5,181 nt of DNA, from contig CALWXY010000148.1 in the NCBI GenBank assembly GCA_944385595.1, positions 1-5,181 of the forward strand. Reading direction: 5' to 3'. The position numbers were made by a program, and so were the translations under genes. Below the pieces are notes generated by a model, which saw only the letters and a list, made by a program, of their open reading frames with translations, was not told the origin of the DNA and did not search any database. Position 1 is the first letter of the stretch, and each line of letters begins with the position of its first letter. Origin of the DNA: an uncultured Oscillospiraceae bacterium. Lineage in GTDB: Bacteria > Bacillota > Clostridia > Oscillospirales > Oscillospiraceae. Shown in pieces: positions 1 through 5,181 of the stretch.

Positions 1-196
<196 letters not shown>

Positions 197-205
197 GGCC
201 GCGCC

Positions 206-1021
206 ATGGCCTTTTATGAGACTGTCTCCGCCGGGGTGCCGCTCCTCAAAAGCAGCCTCATCCCGATGCGGCACGGATTCACAACGAGACTCGGCGGCGT
301 GAGCGAGGGGTATTGCGCCTCGCTGAACCTCGGCGAGCACCGGGGCGACGACCCGGAGTGCGTCCGCGAGAACTACCGCCGCCTCGCCGCGGCACTGGAT
401 TTCGATTTGCACCGTTTGGTCTACACAAAGCAGCTGCACGGCAACATAGTGCAGATAGTGACCTCTGCCGACAGCCGCGAGCTGTTCACCCCGCTTGAGA
501 CCGAGCGCGACGGTATATGCACCGCCGAGCCGGATCTGCCGCTCATCTGCTACACGGCTGACTGCGTGCCCATACTGCTCTGCGAGCCGGAGCGCAACCT
601 CGCCGCCGCCGTCCACAGCGGCTGGCGCAGCACTGTGCGCGACATAGCGCGCAGCGCCGTCGGGGCGCTCGCGTCGCTCGGCGCGGAGCCGGAGAAGCTG
701 CGCGCCGCCATCGGCCCCGCGATAGGGAAGTGCTGCTTCGAGGTCGGCTCCGACGTGGCCGACGCCATGCGCGCCTGGCTCGGAAGCGAGGCCGGGAGCT
801 TTCTCAGCCCGAGGCCGGACGGCAAATTCCTCGCCGATTTGCGCGGCGCGTCGAAGCTGCGCCTTATGCAGCTCGGGCTGCGCGAGGAAAATATCGACGT
901 GTCCGACGAGTGCACAATGTGCTCGCCGGAGAAATACTGGTCGCACCGCGTGACCAAAGGTCTGCGCGGAAGTCAGGCGGCCGTCATCATCCCCGACAGG
1001 AGAGTCCGAGATGCGATTTAA
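206..1021 (+). CDS. pgeF: PgeF/YfiH/YlmD-family laccase-domain protein (purine nucleoside enzyme / peptidoglycan editing factor)
   Basis: This 271-residue protein is full length for the family (about 240-280). Family signatures appear in order: HGFTTRLGGVS near residue 23, NLGEHRGDDPE at 41-51, KQLHGN at 75-80, TADCVPILL at 118-125, HSGWRSTVRDI at 137-147, IGPAIGKCCFEVG at 169-181 and the C-terminal SDECTMC with SHRVTKGLRGSQAAVI. H78, C120 and H137 match the conserved metal-binding His-Cys-His triad. Members act on purine nucleosides (phosphorolysis, adenosine deamination), and E. coli PgeF keeps L-Ser from replacing L-Ala in peptidoglycan precursors; which activity dominates here cannot be read from sequence. 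The old 'laccase/polyphenol oxidase' label is misleading. The ATG at 206 has GAGG (195-198), overlapping the secA stop, with a 7-base spacer. The 3' end overlaps the next gene by 11 bases. Cytosolic; no signal peptide. Confidence 0.92.
   Translation: MAFYETVSAGVPLLKSSLIPMRHGFTTRLGGVSEGYCASLNLGEHRGDDPECVRENYRRLAAALDFDLHRLVYTKQLHGNIVQIVTSADSRELFTPLETERDGICTAEPDLPLICYTADCVPILLCEPERNLAAAVHSGWRSTVRDIARSAVGALASLGAEPEKLRAAIGPAIGKCCFEVGSDVADAMRAWLGSEAGSFLSPRPDGKFLADLRGASKLRLMQLGLREENIDVSDECTMCSPEKYWSHRVTKGLRGSQAAVIIPDRRVRDAI
998..1004 (+). promoter_or_regulatory. Ribosome binding site of the solute-binding lipoprotein gene
   Basis: AGGAGAG lies inside the 3' end of pgeF, six bases before the ATG at 1011. 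It supports that start over downstream ATGs and also keeps the lipoprotein signal peptide intact. Confidence 0.75.
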
Positions 1022-2612
1022 ACTTAGGAGAGCCGCGGCGCTGTGCCTCGCCGCGGCAATGCTGCTGTCATTGGCCGCCTGCTCCGACACGGAGACCGCG
1101 CCGATGGAGGAGATAGAGGGCGAGACCATAGGCGAGGAGATAGCCGATATCGCCGCCGCCGACGATGTGTTCTCACTCAACAGCGACCAGAGCGGCACCT
1201 TCAACCCATATACCGACAGCAGCGTCTATAACCACATGCTCATGCCGCTGGTCTACGACAATATGTTCGAGCTGGACAGCTCGTTCAACCTGAGCAGCCG
1301 CATAATCAGCGACTACACCTGCTCCGAGGACGCCACCAGCTGGAGCTTCTACGTCGACAACACGGTGCAGTTCCAGGACGGCAGCTACCTCACGGCGCAC
1401 GACGTCGCCTACTCGCTGCTGCGCGCGGCGCGGGGCACGGAGTACGGCGCGCGGCTCAAGAACCTCGTCGGCGTCTCGGCGCTGAGCGACGAGCTTTTTA
1501 TGGTGAGCCTCTACGAGCCGAACCGCATGTTCCCCATGCTGCTCAATATACCTATTATAAAAAACGGCTCCGGCAGCGACACCGCCCCGCTCGGCACCGG
1601 CGCATATAAGTTCAATTCCGACCACACCGCCCTCGAGCTGTGGGACGGCCACCCCCAGGCCGCGGACATGCCCATAGACGTCATTTATTTAAAGGAGTAT
1701 AATGAGCCTGAGGAAGTCATCTCGGCGTTCGAGGACTCGCTCATAGACCTCGTGCAGAACGACCCCACCGGCATCAGCGACCTCGGCTACGGCAGCGCCA
1801 ACGAAAAGCGCTACATCACGACCACCAATATGCACTACCTCGGCTTCAACCAGAACAGCTCGTTCTTCTGCTACCCGAAGTTCCGCATATTCCTCACCTA
1901 CGTCATAGACAGGGAAAAGATAGTCACCGAGCTGATGGGCGGCGCGGGCGTCGCGGCGACGCTGCCGATAAGCCCCGTGAGCCCGCTGTATAACGCGACC
2001 TACGCCTCGTATTTCAACTTCAATATGGACAACGCCGCCCTCGCCCTGCAAAACGCCGGCGCGAGCGACCAGGACGCCGACGGCCTGCTGGAGTTCCTCA
2101 TGGGCGCCGTGAAGGTGGATATCAAGATAAACTTCATAGTCTGCGGCGACAGCGCCGTCAAGGTCACCGCTGCCCGTGAGATAGCCGAGCGCATGCGCGA
2201 GCTGGGGCTCGAGGTGAACCTGCGCGAGCTCGGCTGGAGCGACTATGTCACCGCCCTCGACGAGGGGGATTATGACATGTACTACGCGGAGGTCAAGCTC
2301 TCCGCCGACTTCAATCTCACGGAGCTGCTCACCGAGGACGGCTCGCTCAACTACGGCGACATCCTCGACCCCGGCTACGACACCTACGTCGGCGACTACC
2401 TCGCCGCCACAGACGCAGACCGCCAGATGTACTGCGAGCTGATGTGCCAGTACCTCACGCAGAGCGCGCCGATTGTCCCAATCTGCTTCGAGAAAACCGA
2501 GATGCTCACGCACCGCGGCGTCGTCTCCGGAGCGAGCCCCACGCAGTATAATCTCTTCCACGACTTCGCCGGCTGGACAATAAACCTGGGGAGAGAAGGC
2601 GGCGCGTCGTGA
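1011..2612 (+). CDS. ABC transporter substrate-binding lipoprotein, peptide/nickel family (SBP_bac_5)
   Basis: A 533-residue extracytoplasmic receptor. The N-terminus is a lipoprotein signal: basic MRFKLRR, a hydrophobic Ala/Leu core and the lipobox LAAC with Cys24 as the predicted lipidated residue. An acidic linker (about 25-52) follows. Fold markers of the DppA/OppA-like class are a TFNPYTDSSVYNHML stretch near residue 64, a domain I segment FQDGSYLTAHDVAYSLLRA, GTGAYKF at 195-201, LGFN at 277-280, DREKIV near 300, and an acidic DQDADG segment at 353-358 matching the 'D-x-DGDG' stretch common in peptide receptors. Length is typical. Such proteins deliver oligopeptides, nickel or other small ligands to ABC permeases, but no permease or ATPase gene is in the window, so the substrate is unknown. 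The ATG lies inside the end of pgeF (11-base overlap) and the stop overlaps gtrA by 4 bases, implying translational coupling. Two regulatory-looking elements lie inside the gene (1464-1499 and 1675-1703). Confidence 0.9.
   Translation: MRFKLRRAAALCLAAAMLLSLAACSDTETAPMEEIEGETIGEEIADIAAADDVFSLNSDQSGTFNPYTDSSVYNHMLMPLVYDNMFELDSSFNLSSRIISDYTCSEDATSWSFYVDNTVQFQDGSYLTAHDVAYSLLRAARGTEYGARLKNLVGVSALSDELFMVSLYEPNRMFPMLLNIPIIKNGSGSDTAPLGTGAYKFNSDHTALELWDGHPQAADMPIDVIYLKEYNEPEEVISAFEDSLIDLVQNDPTGISDLGYGSANEKRYITTTNMHYLGFNQNSSFFCYPKFRIFLTYVIDREKIVTELMGGAGVAATLPISPVSPLYNATYASYFNFNMDNAALALQNAGASDQDADGLLEFLMGAVKVDIKINFIVCGDSAVKVTAAREIAERMRELGLEVNLRELGWSDYVTALDEGDYDMYYAEVKLSADFNLTELLTEDGSLNYGDILDPGYDTYVGDYLAATDADRQMYCELMCQYLTQSAPIVPICFEKTEMLTHRGVVSGASPTQYNLFHDFAGWTINLGREGGAS
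1464..1499 (+). terminator. Intragenic intrinsic-terminator-like hairpin (tentative)
   Basis: CTCGTCG (1464-1470) is perfectly complementary to CGACGAG (1487-1493), a 7-bp GC-rich stem. The 16-base loop can form an extra CTC/GAG pairing (1475-1477 with 1484-1486). One base after the stem comes a run of five T (1495-1499). The shape resembles a Rho-independent terminator or attenuator, but it lies within the coding sequence of the solute-binding protein, encoding about residues 152-163, and may be chance. The stem is short and the T-run is modest. Confidence 0.2.
1675..1703 (+). promoter_or_regulatory. Intragenic sigma-A-like promoter (tentative)
   Basis: A perfect -10 hexamer TATAAT (1698-1703) lies exactly 17 bases after TAGACG (1675-1680), which matches the TTGACA consensus at four of six positions. 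The element sits in a conspicuously AT-rich patch inside an otherwise GC-rich gene. If active it would transcribe the 3' part of the solute-binding gene and gtrA, cdd, lysR and the SLH gene. The patch also simply encodes VIYLKEYNEP, so it may be a coding coincidence. Confidence 0.25.
2590..2599 (+). promoter_or_regulatory. Ribosome binding site of the gtrA-like gene
   Basis: A purine-rich GGAGAGAAGG run lies nine bases upstream of the GTG at 2609. It supports GTG as the start and places the site within the last codons of the solute-binding protein gene. Confidence 0.6.
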
Positions 2613-3046
2613 GGGAGCTGCTGCTGAGATACATCCGCGTCATCAAATTCGGCGCCGTGGGCTGCGTGAACACGGCGGTGGACTTTCTGGTGTTCACCCT
2701 CGTGTCGGAGATGCTGGGCGTCGAGCCGGGCATGGCGCAGATTGTGAGCTACGGCGCGGGCATACTGTGCAGCTTCGTGCTCAACCACTGCTTCACCTTC
2801 TCGGACGCCAAGAAGGAGAACGCCGCCGGTCAGGCGCGCCGGTTCGGGCGATTCGTCGTCGTGAACGCCGTCACCCTCGCGGTGAGCGCGGGGCTGATGG
2901 AGCTGGCCGTCGGCTTCGGCGTGTGGAAATACCTCGCAAAGCTCGGCGTCACCGGCGTCACAATGGTGCTCAACTATTTCGGATACAAGATACTGGTCTT
3001 CAGGATAAGGGAGGACAAAGACGATGAAGGACAGGGAGCTTCTTGA
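2609..3046 (+). CDS. GtrA-like small multi-pass membrane protein
   Basis: A 145-residue protein of the GtrA family (about 120-150 residues), four-helix inner-membrane proteins linked to polyprenyl-phosphate sugar transfer across the membrane in teichoic acid, O-antigen or other envelope glycan decoration. Predicted helices are at about 9-33, 41-63, 79-101 and 108-130, with a charged loop (DAKKENAAGQARR) between helices 2 and 3. Family signatures are KFGAVGCVNTAVDFLVF in helix 1, LCSFVLNHCFTF at 53-64 and the C-terminal VLNYFGYKILVF at 120-131. The GTG start overlaps the upstream TGA (GTGA, 4 bases), a typical coupled arrangement, and the gene ends 23 bases inside cdd. No partner glycosyltransferase (GtrB/DPM1-like) is in the window, so the sugar is unknown. 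Function is family-level only. Confidence 0.88.
   Translation: MRELLLRYIRVIKFGAVGCVNTAVDFLVFTLVSEMLGVEPGMAQIVSYGAGILCSFVLNHCFTFSDAKKENAAGQARRFGRFVVVNAVTLAVSAGLMELAVGFGVWKYLAKLGVTGVTMVLNYFGYKILVFRIREDKDDEGQGAS
3007..3015 (+). promoter_or_regulatory. Ribosome binding site of cdd
   Basis: AAGGGAGGA lies eight bases upstream of the ATG at 3024, inside the 3' end of the gtrA-like gene. It fixes the cdd start despite the 23-base overlap of the two coding regions. Confidence 0.75.
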
Positions 3047-3404
3047 TATGGCCAGGGAGGCCGCCAAAAACGCCTATGTGCCCTATTCCAAATTCCCGGT
3101 CGGCGCGGCGCTCGAGTGCGCCGACGGCACGGTCTACACCGGCTGCAACGTCGAGAACGCGGCCCTCGGCAGCACCATCTGCGCCGAGCGCACCGCTTTT
3201 CTCAAGGCCATAAGCGAGGGCAAGCGCGACTTTCTGCGAATCGCCATCAGCGGCGAGGGGCCGAATTACTGCATGCCCTGCGGCGCCTGCCGCCAGTTCA
3301 TGCACGAGTTCGCGCCGCGCATGGAGGTGCTCTGCACCCGGGCCGACGGGCGCTACGTCAGCTACCGGCTCGACCAGCTCATGCCCTACGCCTTCGAGCT
3401 GTGA
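3024..3404 (+). CDS. cdd: Cytidine deaminase
   Basis: A 126-residue protein, the usual size of the homotetrameric zinc-dependent cytidine deaminases (about 125-140). It hydrolytically deaminates cytidine and deoxycytidine to uridine and deoxyuridine for pyrimidine salvage in the cytosol. Key residues: YVPYSKFPVGAAL at 18-30; N42 and E44 in NVEN, which contact the ribose; CAE at 53-55, with C53 as a zinc ligand and E55 as the proton shuttle; PCGACRQ at 85-91, with C86 and C89 as the other two zinc ligands. The C-terminal LMPYAFEL matches the family ending 'LLPYAF'. All catalytic residues are present, so it should be active. It overlaps the gtrA-like gene by 23 bases and the LysR gene by 4 (GTGA). 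Clostridial cdd often sits with era or deoC; this setting is different. Confidence 0.96.
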   Translation: MKDRELLDMAREAAKNAYVPYSKFPVGAALECADGTVYTGCNVENAALGSTICAERTAFLKAISEGKRDFLRIAISGEGPNYCMPCGACRQFMHEFAPRMEVLCTRADGRYVSYRLDQLMPYAFEL

Positions 3405-4297
3405 GACTGTCGATAGAGCTCGAGCGGCTCGAGATCTTCCTCACGGTGGCCGAGCACCGCAGCTTCACCCGCGCGGCCGAGATGCTCTACATAAGCCACT
3501 CCACAACCAGCCGCAGCGTCGCCGCGCTCGAGGAGGCGCTCGGCGTGCAGCTCTTCTACCGCGACAGCCGCACAGTCCGCCTCACGCCCGCCGGCGAGGT
3601 GCTCTACCGCGAGGGCTCAAGGCTCGTCCGCCGCGTCGAGAACCTTGAGGACATGGTCCGCAGCGCGGGGCTCGGCTTCGGCAGAAGCCTCACAGTCGCC
3701 GTGTCGCGCTTCAGCACGCCATGGCTCGGCGGGGCGCTGCGCCGCTTCTGCGCCGCGCGGCCGGAGGTGCACGTCAGCCTGCTCCACCGCGAGCCGGGCG
3801 AGATACTCAAGTATGTCGACGCCGGCGAGGCCGACATAGGCGTCACCGCCGCCGGTATGCTGCCGGAGAACGCCGTCGACGTCGAGCGCCTGCTCATCCC
3901 ATGCGGGGAGCTGTGCCTCGTCGTCTCGCGCAGCGACCCGCTCCAGTCGCGCGAGCGCGTCGCCCCCGCGGATGTGGAGGGGCGTGAGCTGGTGTGCGAC
4001 GCCAGCCTCAGCCGCCTCATCGACCCGGAGCTGAGAGCGCGCAACAGCGTCACCCTCATGCCGACGCTCTCGTCCGTTTTTCTGCGCGTCGGCACCGGCA
4101 GGGCCGCCGCCGTGATTCCGGCGGGAATTCACGCCGCCGACATCAGCGACTGCGTCCGTATCCCGCTGGACTCGCAGCTGCGCGAAAACGTCGCTATCGT
4201 GTGGCGCAAGGATACACGCAACCCCTCGCTGGAGGGGCTGCTGCGAATGATACGCGAGGATCTCGCGTCAAAGAGAGAAAAGGAGGTCAATGATTGA
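3401..4297 (+). CDS. LysR-type transcriptional regulator
   Basis: Read from the GTG at 3401 this is a 298-residue protein, the standard LysR length. The N-terminal winged helix-turn-helix spans about residues 6-65: LERLEIFLTVAEHRSFTRAAEMLYISHSTTSRSVAALEEALGVQLF, then the wing (RTVRLTPAGEVLY). A coiled linker helix (about 66-90) leads to a periplasmic-binding-like effector domain (about 94-290) with typical segments such as LKYVDAGEADIGVT at 136-149 and LCLVVSRSDPL at 171-181. The reading frame stays open upstream to an ATG at 3116, but that extension runs through cdd out of frame and matches no LysR N-terminus. GTG 3401 overlaps the cdd stop by 4 bases, has only a weak upstream GAG and probably relies on coupled re-initiation. 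The effector and targets are unknown. The gene is co-directional with its neighbours rather than divergent, so the usual clue to its target is missing. Confidence 0.92.
   Translation: MRLSIELERLEIFLTVAEHRSFTRAAEMLYISHSTTSRSVAALEEALGVQLFYRDSRTVRLTPAGEVLYREGSRLVRRVENLEDMVRSAGLGFGRSLTVAVSRFSTPWLGGALRRFCAARPEVHVSLLHREPGEILKYVDAGEADIGVTAAGMLPENAVDVERLLIPCGELCLVVSRSDPLQSRERVAPADVEGRELVCDASLSRLIDPELRARNSVTLMPTLSSVFLRVGTGRAAAVIPAGIHAADISDCVRIPLDSQLRENVAIVWRKDTRNPSLEGLLRMIREDLASKREKEVND
3419..3433 (+). repeat. 15-base repeat CTCGAG-CGG-CTCGAG at the LysR gene start
   Basis: Two CTCGAG hexamers flank a CGG spacer. Because each hexamer is a palindrome, the unit is both a direct and an inverted repeat. 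It contains the T-N11-A spacing (T3420, A3432) of LysR-binding dyads, but it encodes residues 7-11 (LERLE) of the regulator, and a conserved N-terminal Leu/Glu pattern explains it just as well. Confidence 0.3.
4281..4286 (+). promoter_or_regulatory. Consensus ribosome binding site that selects the TTG start of the SLH protein
   Basis: AGGAGG (within AAAAGGAGGT) is the strongest Shine-Dalgarno sequence in the window. It lies seven bases before TTG 4294 and only three bases before the out-of-frame ATG 4290. Spacing and the encoded signal peptide both favour TTG. Confidence 0.85.
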
Positions 4298-5181
4298 AAA
4301 AACATGTTCTGTCAATGGCGCTGGCCGTCTGCATACTGATCTGCTCCGTTGCCGTGCCCGCGCAGGCCTTTGAGTTCAAGGATTTCCCCGACGTCTCCGA
4401 AAGCGCCTGGTACTACGAGTGCGTCGGCTGGCTCAGCGCCCTCGAGATCATTAACGGCGACACCGACGGCAACTTCTACCCCGACAGGTCGATAAAACGC
4501 TCGGAGTTCATCAAAATGATCTCCATCGCCACCGAGCTGATCGCCTCGCCGACCCCGCTGCGCGGAGTCCACTGGGCGGAGCCGTGCTGGCTGATGTGCG
4601 TCGAAAACGGCCTTCTCGACTACAACGGCAAAAACATCATACCCCTCGACTTCGACGAGCTGGAAAAGCCCATCACCCGCTATGAGATGGCCGTCATAGT
4701 CGCAAACGCGATGGACAGCGTCATGATGGAGAACACCGTCGAGATCAGCTCGCCGGAGCTCGCCATCACCGACTACTCCAGCGTCCCCAGCGGCTACCGC
4801 GGCTACGTCGAGCAGGCCTACGGCAAGGGCGTCATCACCGGCTTTACCGACGGCAGCTTCGCCGGAGACGAGACGCTTACCAGAGCGCAGGCCGCCATGG
4901 CCGTCTACCGCCTGCTCTGGAACAACGAGCGCGTCGTCCCCAACTTCGACTACACCGTCATCGAGAAGGAGGAGCCCACCGCGCCCGAGATTATCCCGAG
5001 CGGTACTCCGTTTGCCACCTATGTACAGGAGAACGGCCTGCTCAACGCCTACGGACGTCCCACCGCCGCCCTCTGCGAGATGCTGTTCGGCAGCGAGTAC
5101 AAGACCTACTTCACCAGCGCCTCCGACGCCGCGTGCTTCATAGTCGACGTCGAGGTGCCCATCTGGCGCATAAACTCCTCC
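4294..5181 (+). CDS. Secreted SLH-domain surface protein (3' truncated by the window end)
   Basis: 296 codons are visible, with no stop before the window ends. From TTG 4294 the protein begins MKKHVLSMALAV with a hydrophobic core and an AQA signal-peptidase site at 23-25. Three S-layer homology repeats follow: about 28-80 (FKDFPDV, NGDTDGNFYPDRSIKRSEF), 92-140 (HWAEPCWL, ENGLL, ITRYEMA) and 157-207 (ITDYSS, GYVEQAYGKGVITGFTDGSF, LTRAQAAMAVYRLL). SLH triplets bind pyruvylated secondary cell-wall polymers and anchor exported proteins. The usual TRAE signature appears as KRSE, TRYE and TRAQ, so wall affinity may vary between repeats. A Pro/Glu-rich linker (about 211-238) leads to an unidentified domain starting near GTPFATYVQENGLL, with VDVEVPIWRINSS at the end. 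I suspect a wall-acting enzyme such as an M15-type peptidase, but no catalytic residue is within view. The start overlaps the LysR stop by 4 bases (TTGA). An internal ATG at 4315 would remove the basic n-region of the signal peptide. Confidence 0.9.
   Translation, partial: MKKHVLSMALAVCILICSVAVPAQAFEFKDFPDVSESAWYYECVGWLSALEIINGDTDGNFYPDRSIKRSEFIKMISIATELIASPTPLRGVHWAEPCWLMCVENGLLDYNGKNIIPLDFDELEKPITRYEMAVIVANAMDSVMMENTVEISSPELAITDYSSVPSGYRGYVEQAYGKGVITGFTDGSFAGDETLTRAQAAMAVYRLLWNNERVVPNFDYTVIEKEEPTAPEIIPSGTPFATYVQENGLLNAYGRPTAALCEMLFGSEYKTYFTSASDAACFIVDVEVPIWRINSS

Noticed and set aside
206..1021. Annotation of the first complete gene as a multicopper laccase/polyphenol oxidase
   Set aside because: The family's historical name is misleading; it lacks multicopper oxidase copper motifs and carries the His-Cys-His set of the YfiH/PgeF nucleoside enzymes.
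1530..1562. AT-rich TATTAT patch as a possible second -10 box in the solute-binding gene
   Set aside because: The hexamer at the proper -35 distance (TTCCCC) matches consensus at only three positions, and the patch simply encodes NIPIIKN.
1689..2561. Long antisense open frame (290 codons) across the solute-binding protein gene
   Set aside because: Its Val/Glu/Ala-rich translation has no domain pattern and is the expected mirror of a GC-rich gene; the + strand frame has a lipobox and clear family motifs.
3116..3400. Upstream extension of the LysR reading frame to an ATG at 3116
   Set aside because: The extra 95 residues are Arg/His-rich, lie out of frame inside cdd and match no LysR N-terminus; GTG 3401 gives a standard-length protein.
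4063..4081. GACG-CTCT-CGTC hairpin followed by a five-T run in the LysR gene
   Set aside because: The stem is only 4 bp with a 4-base loop and two bases before the T-run, too weak for an intrinsic terminator.
3604..4132. Two overlapping antisense open frames opposite the LysR gene
   Set aside because: Low-complexity Arg/Ser/Ala-rich translations with no recognisable motif or ribosome binding site; shadows of high-GC coding sequence.

Overview
The window is a densely coding, single-strand stretch from what looks like a GC-rich Firmicute, most likely a clostridial (Oscillospirales-like) anaerobe. The reasons are a three-repeat SLH surface protein, strong AGGAGG-type ribosome binding sites, GTG and TTG starts, a lipoprotein substrate-binding protein and a SecA tail of the CxCx8CC type. 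This lineage is an inference from gene style; no rRNA or other taxonomic marker is present. GC content is high by eye (roughly 60-65%), yet the genes use the isoleucine codon ATA freely.

Layout, all on the + strand: (1) the last 64 codons of secA, 1-196; (2) pgeF/yfiH-type laccase-domain nucleoside enzyme, 206-1021; (3) an extracytoplasmic solute-binding lipoprotein of the peptide/nickel (SBP_bac_5) family, 1011-2612; (4) a small GtrA-like membrane protein, 2609-3046; (5) cytidine deaminase cdd, 3024-3404; (6) a LysR-type regulator, 3401-4297; (7) a secreted SLH-domain protein, 4294 to the window end (incomplete). The only intergenic gap is 9 bases between secA and pgeF; every other junction overlaps by 4 to 23 bases. 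No RNA gene, mobile element or CRISPR array was seen, and no stretch over 300 bases lacks a gene.

The tight packing suggests one co-transcribed, translationally coupled unit. Two themes recur: the cell envelope (SecA export, PgeF peptidoglycan editing, a lipoprotein receptor, GtrA, an SLH wall-anchored protein) and nucleoside metabolism (PgeF-type purine nucleoside chemistry and Cdd pyrimidine deamination). The genes are individually familiar and I see no clear new system. The items most worth checking are a terminator-like hairpin and a promoter-like element, both inside the substrate-binding protein gene, the lack of permease partners for that protein, and the unidentified C-terminal part of the SLH protein.
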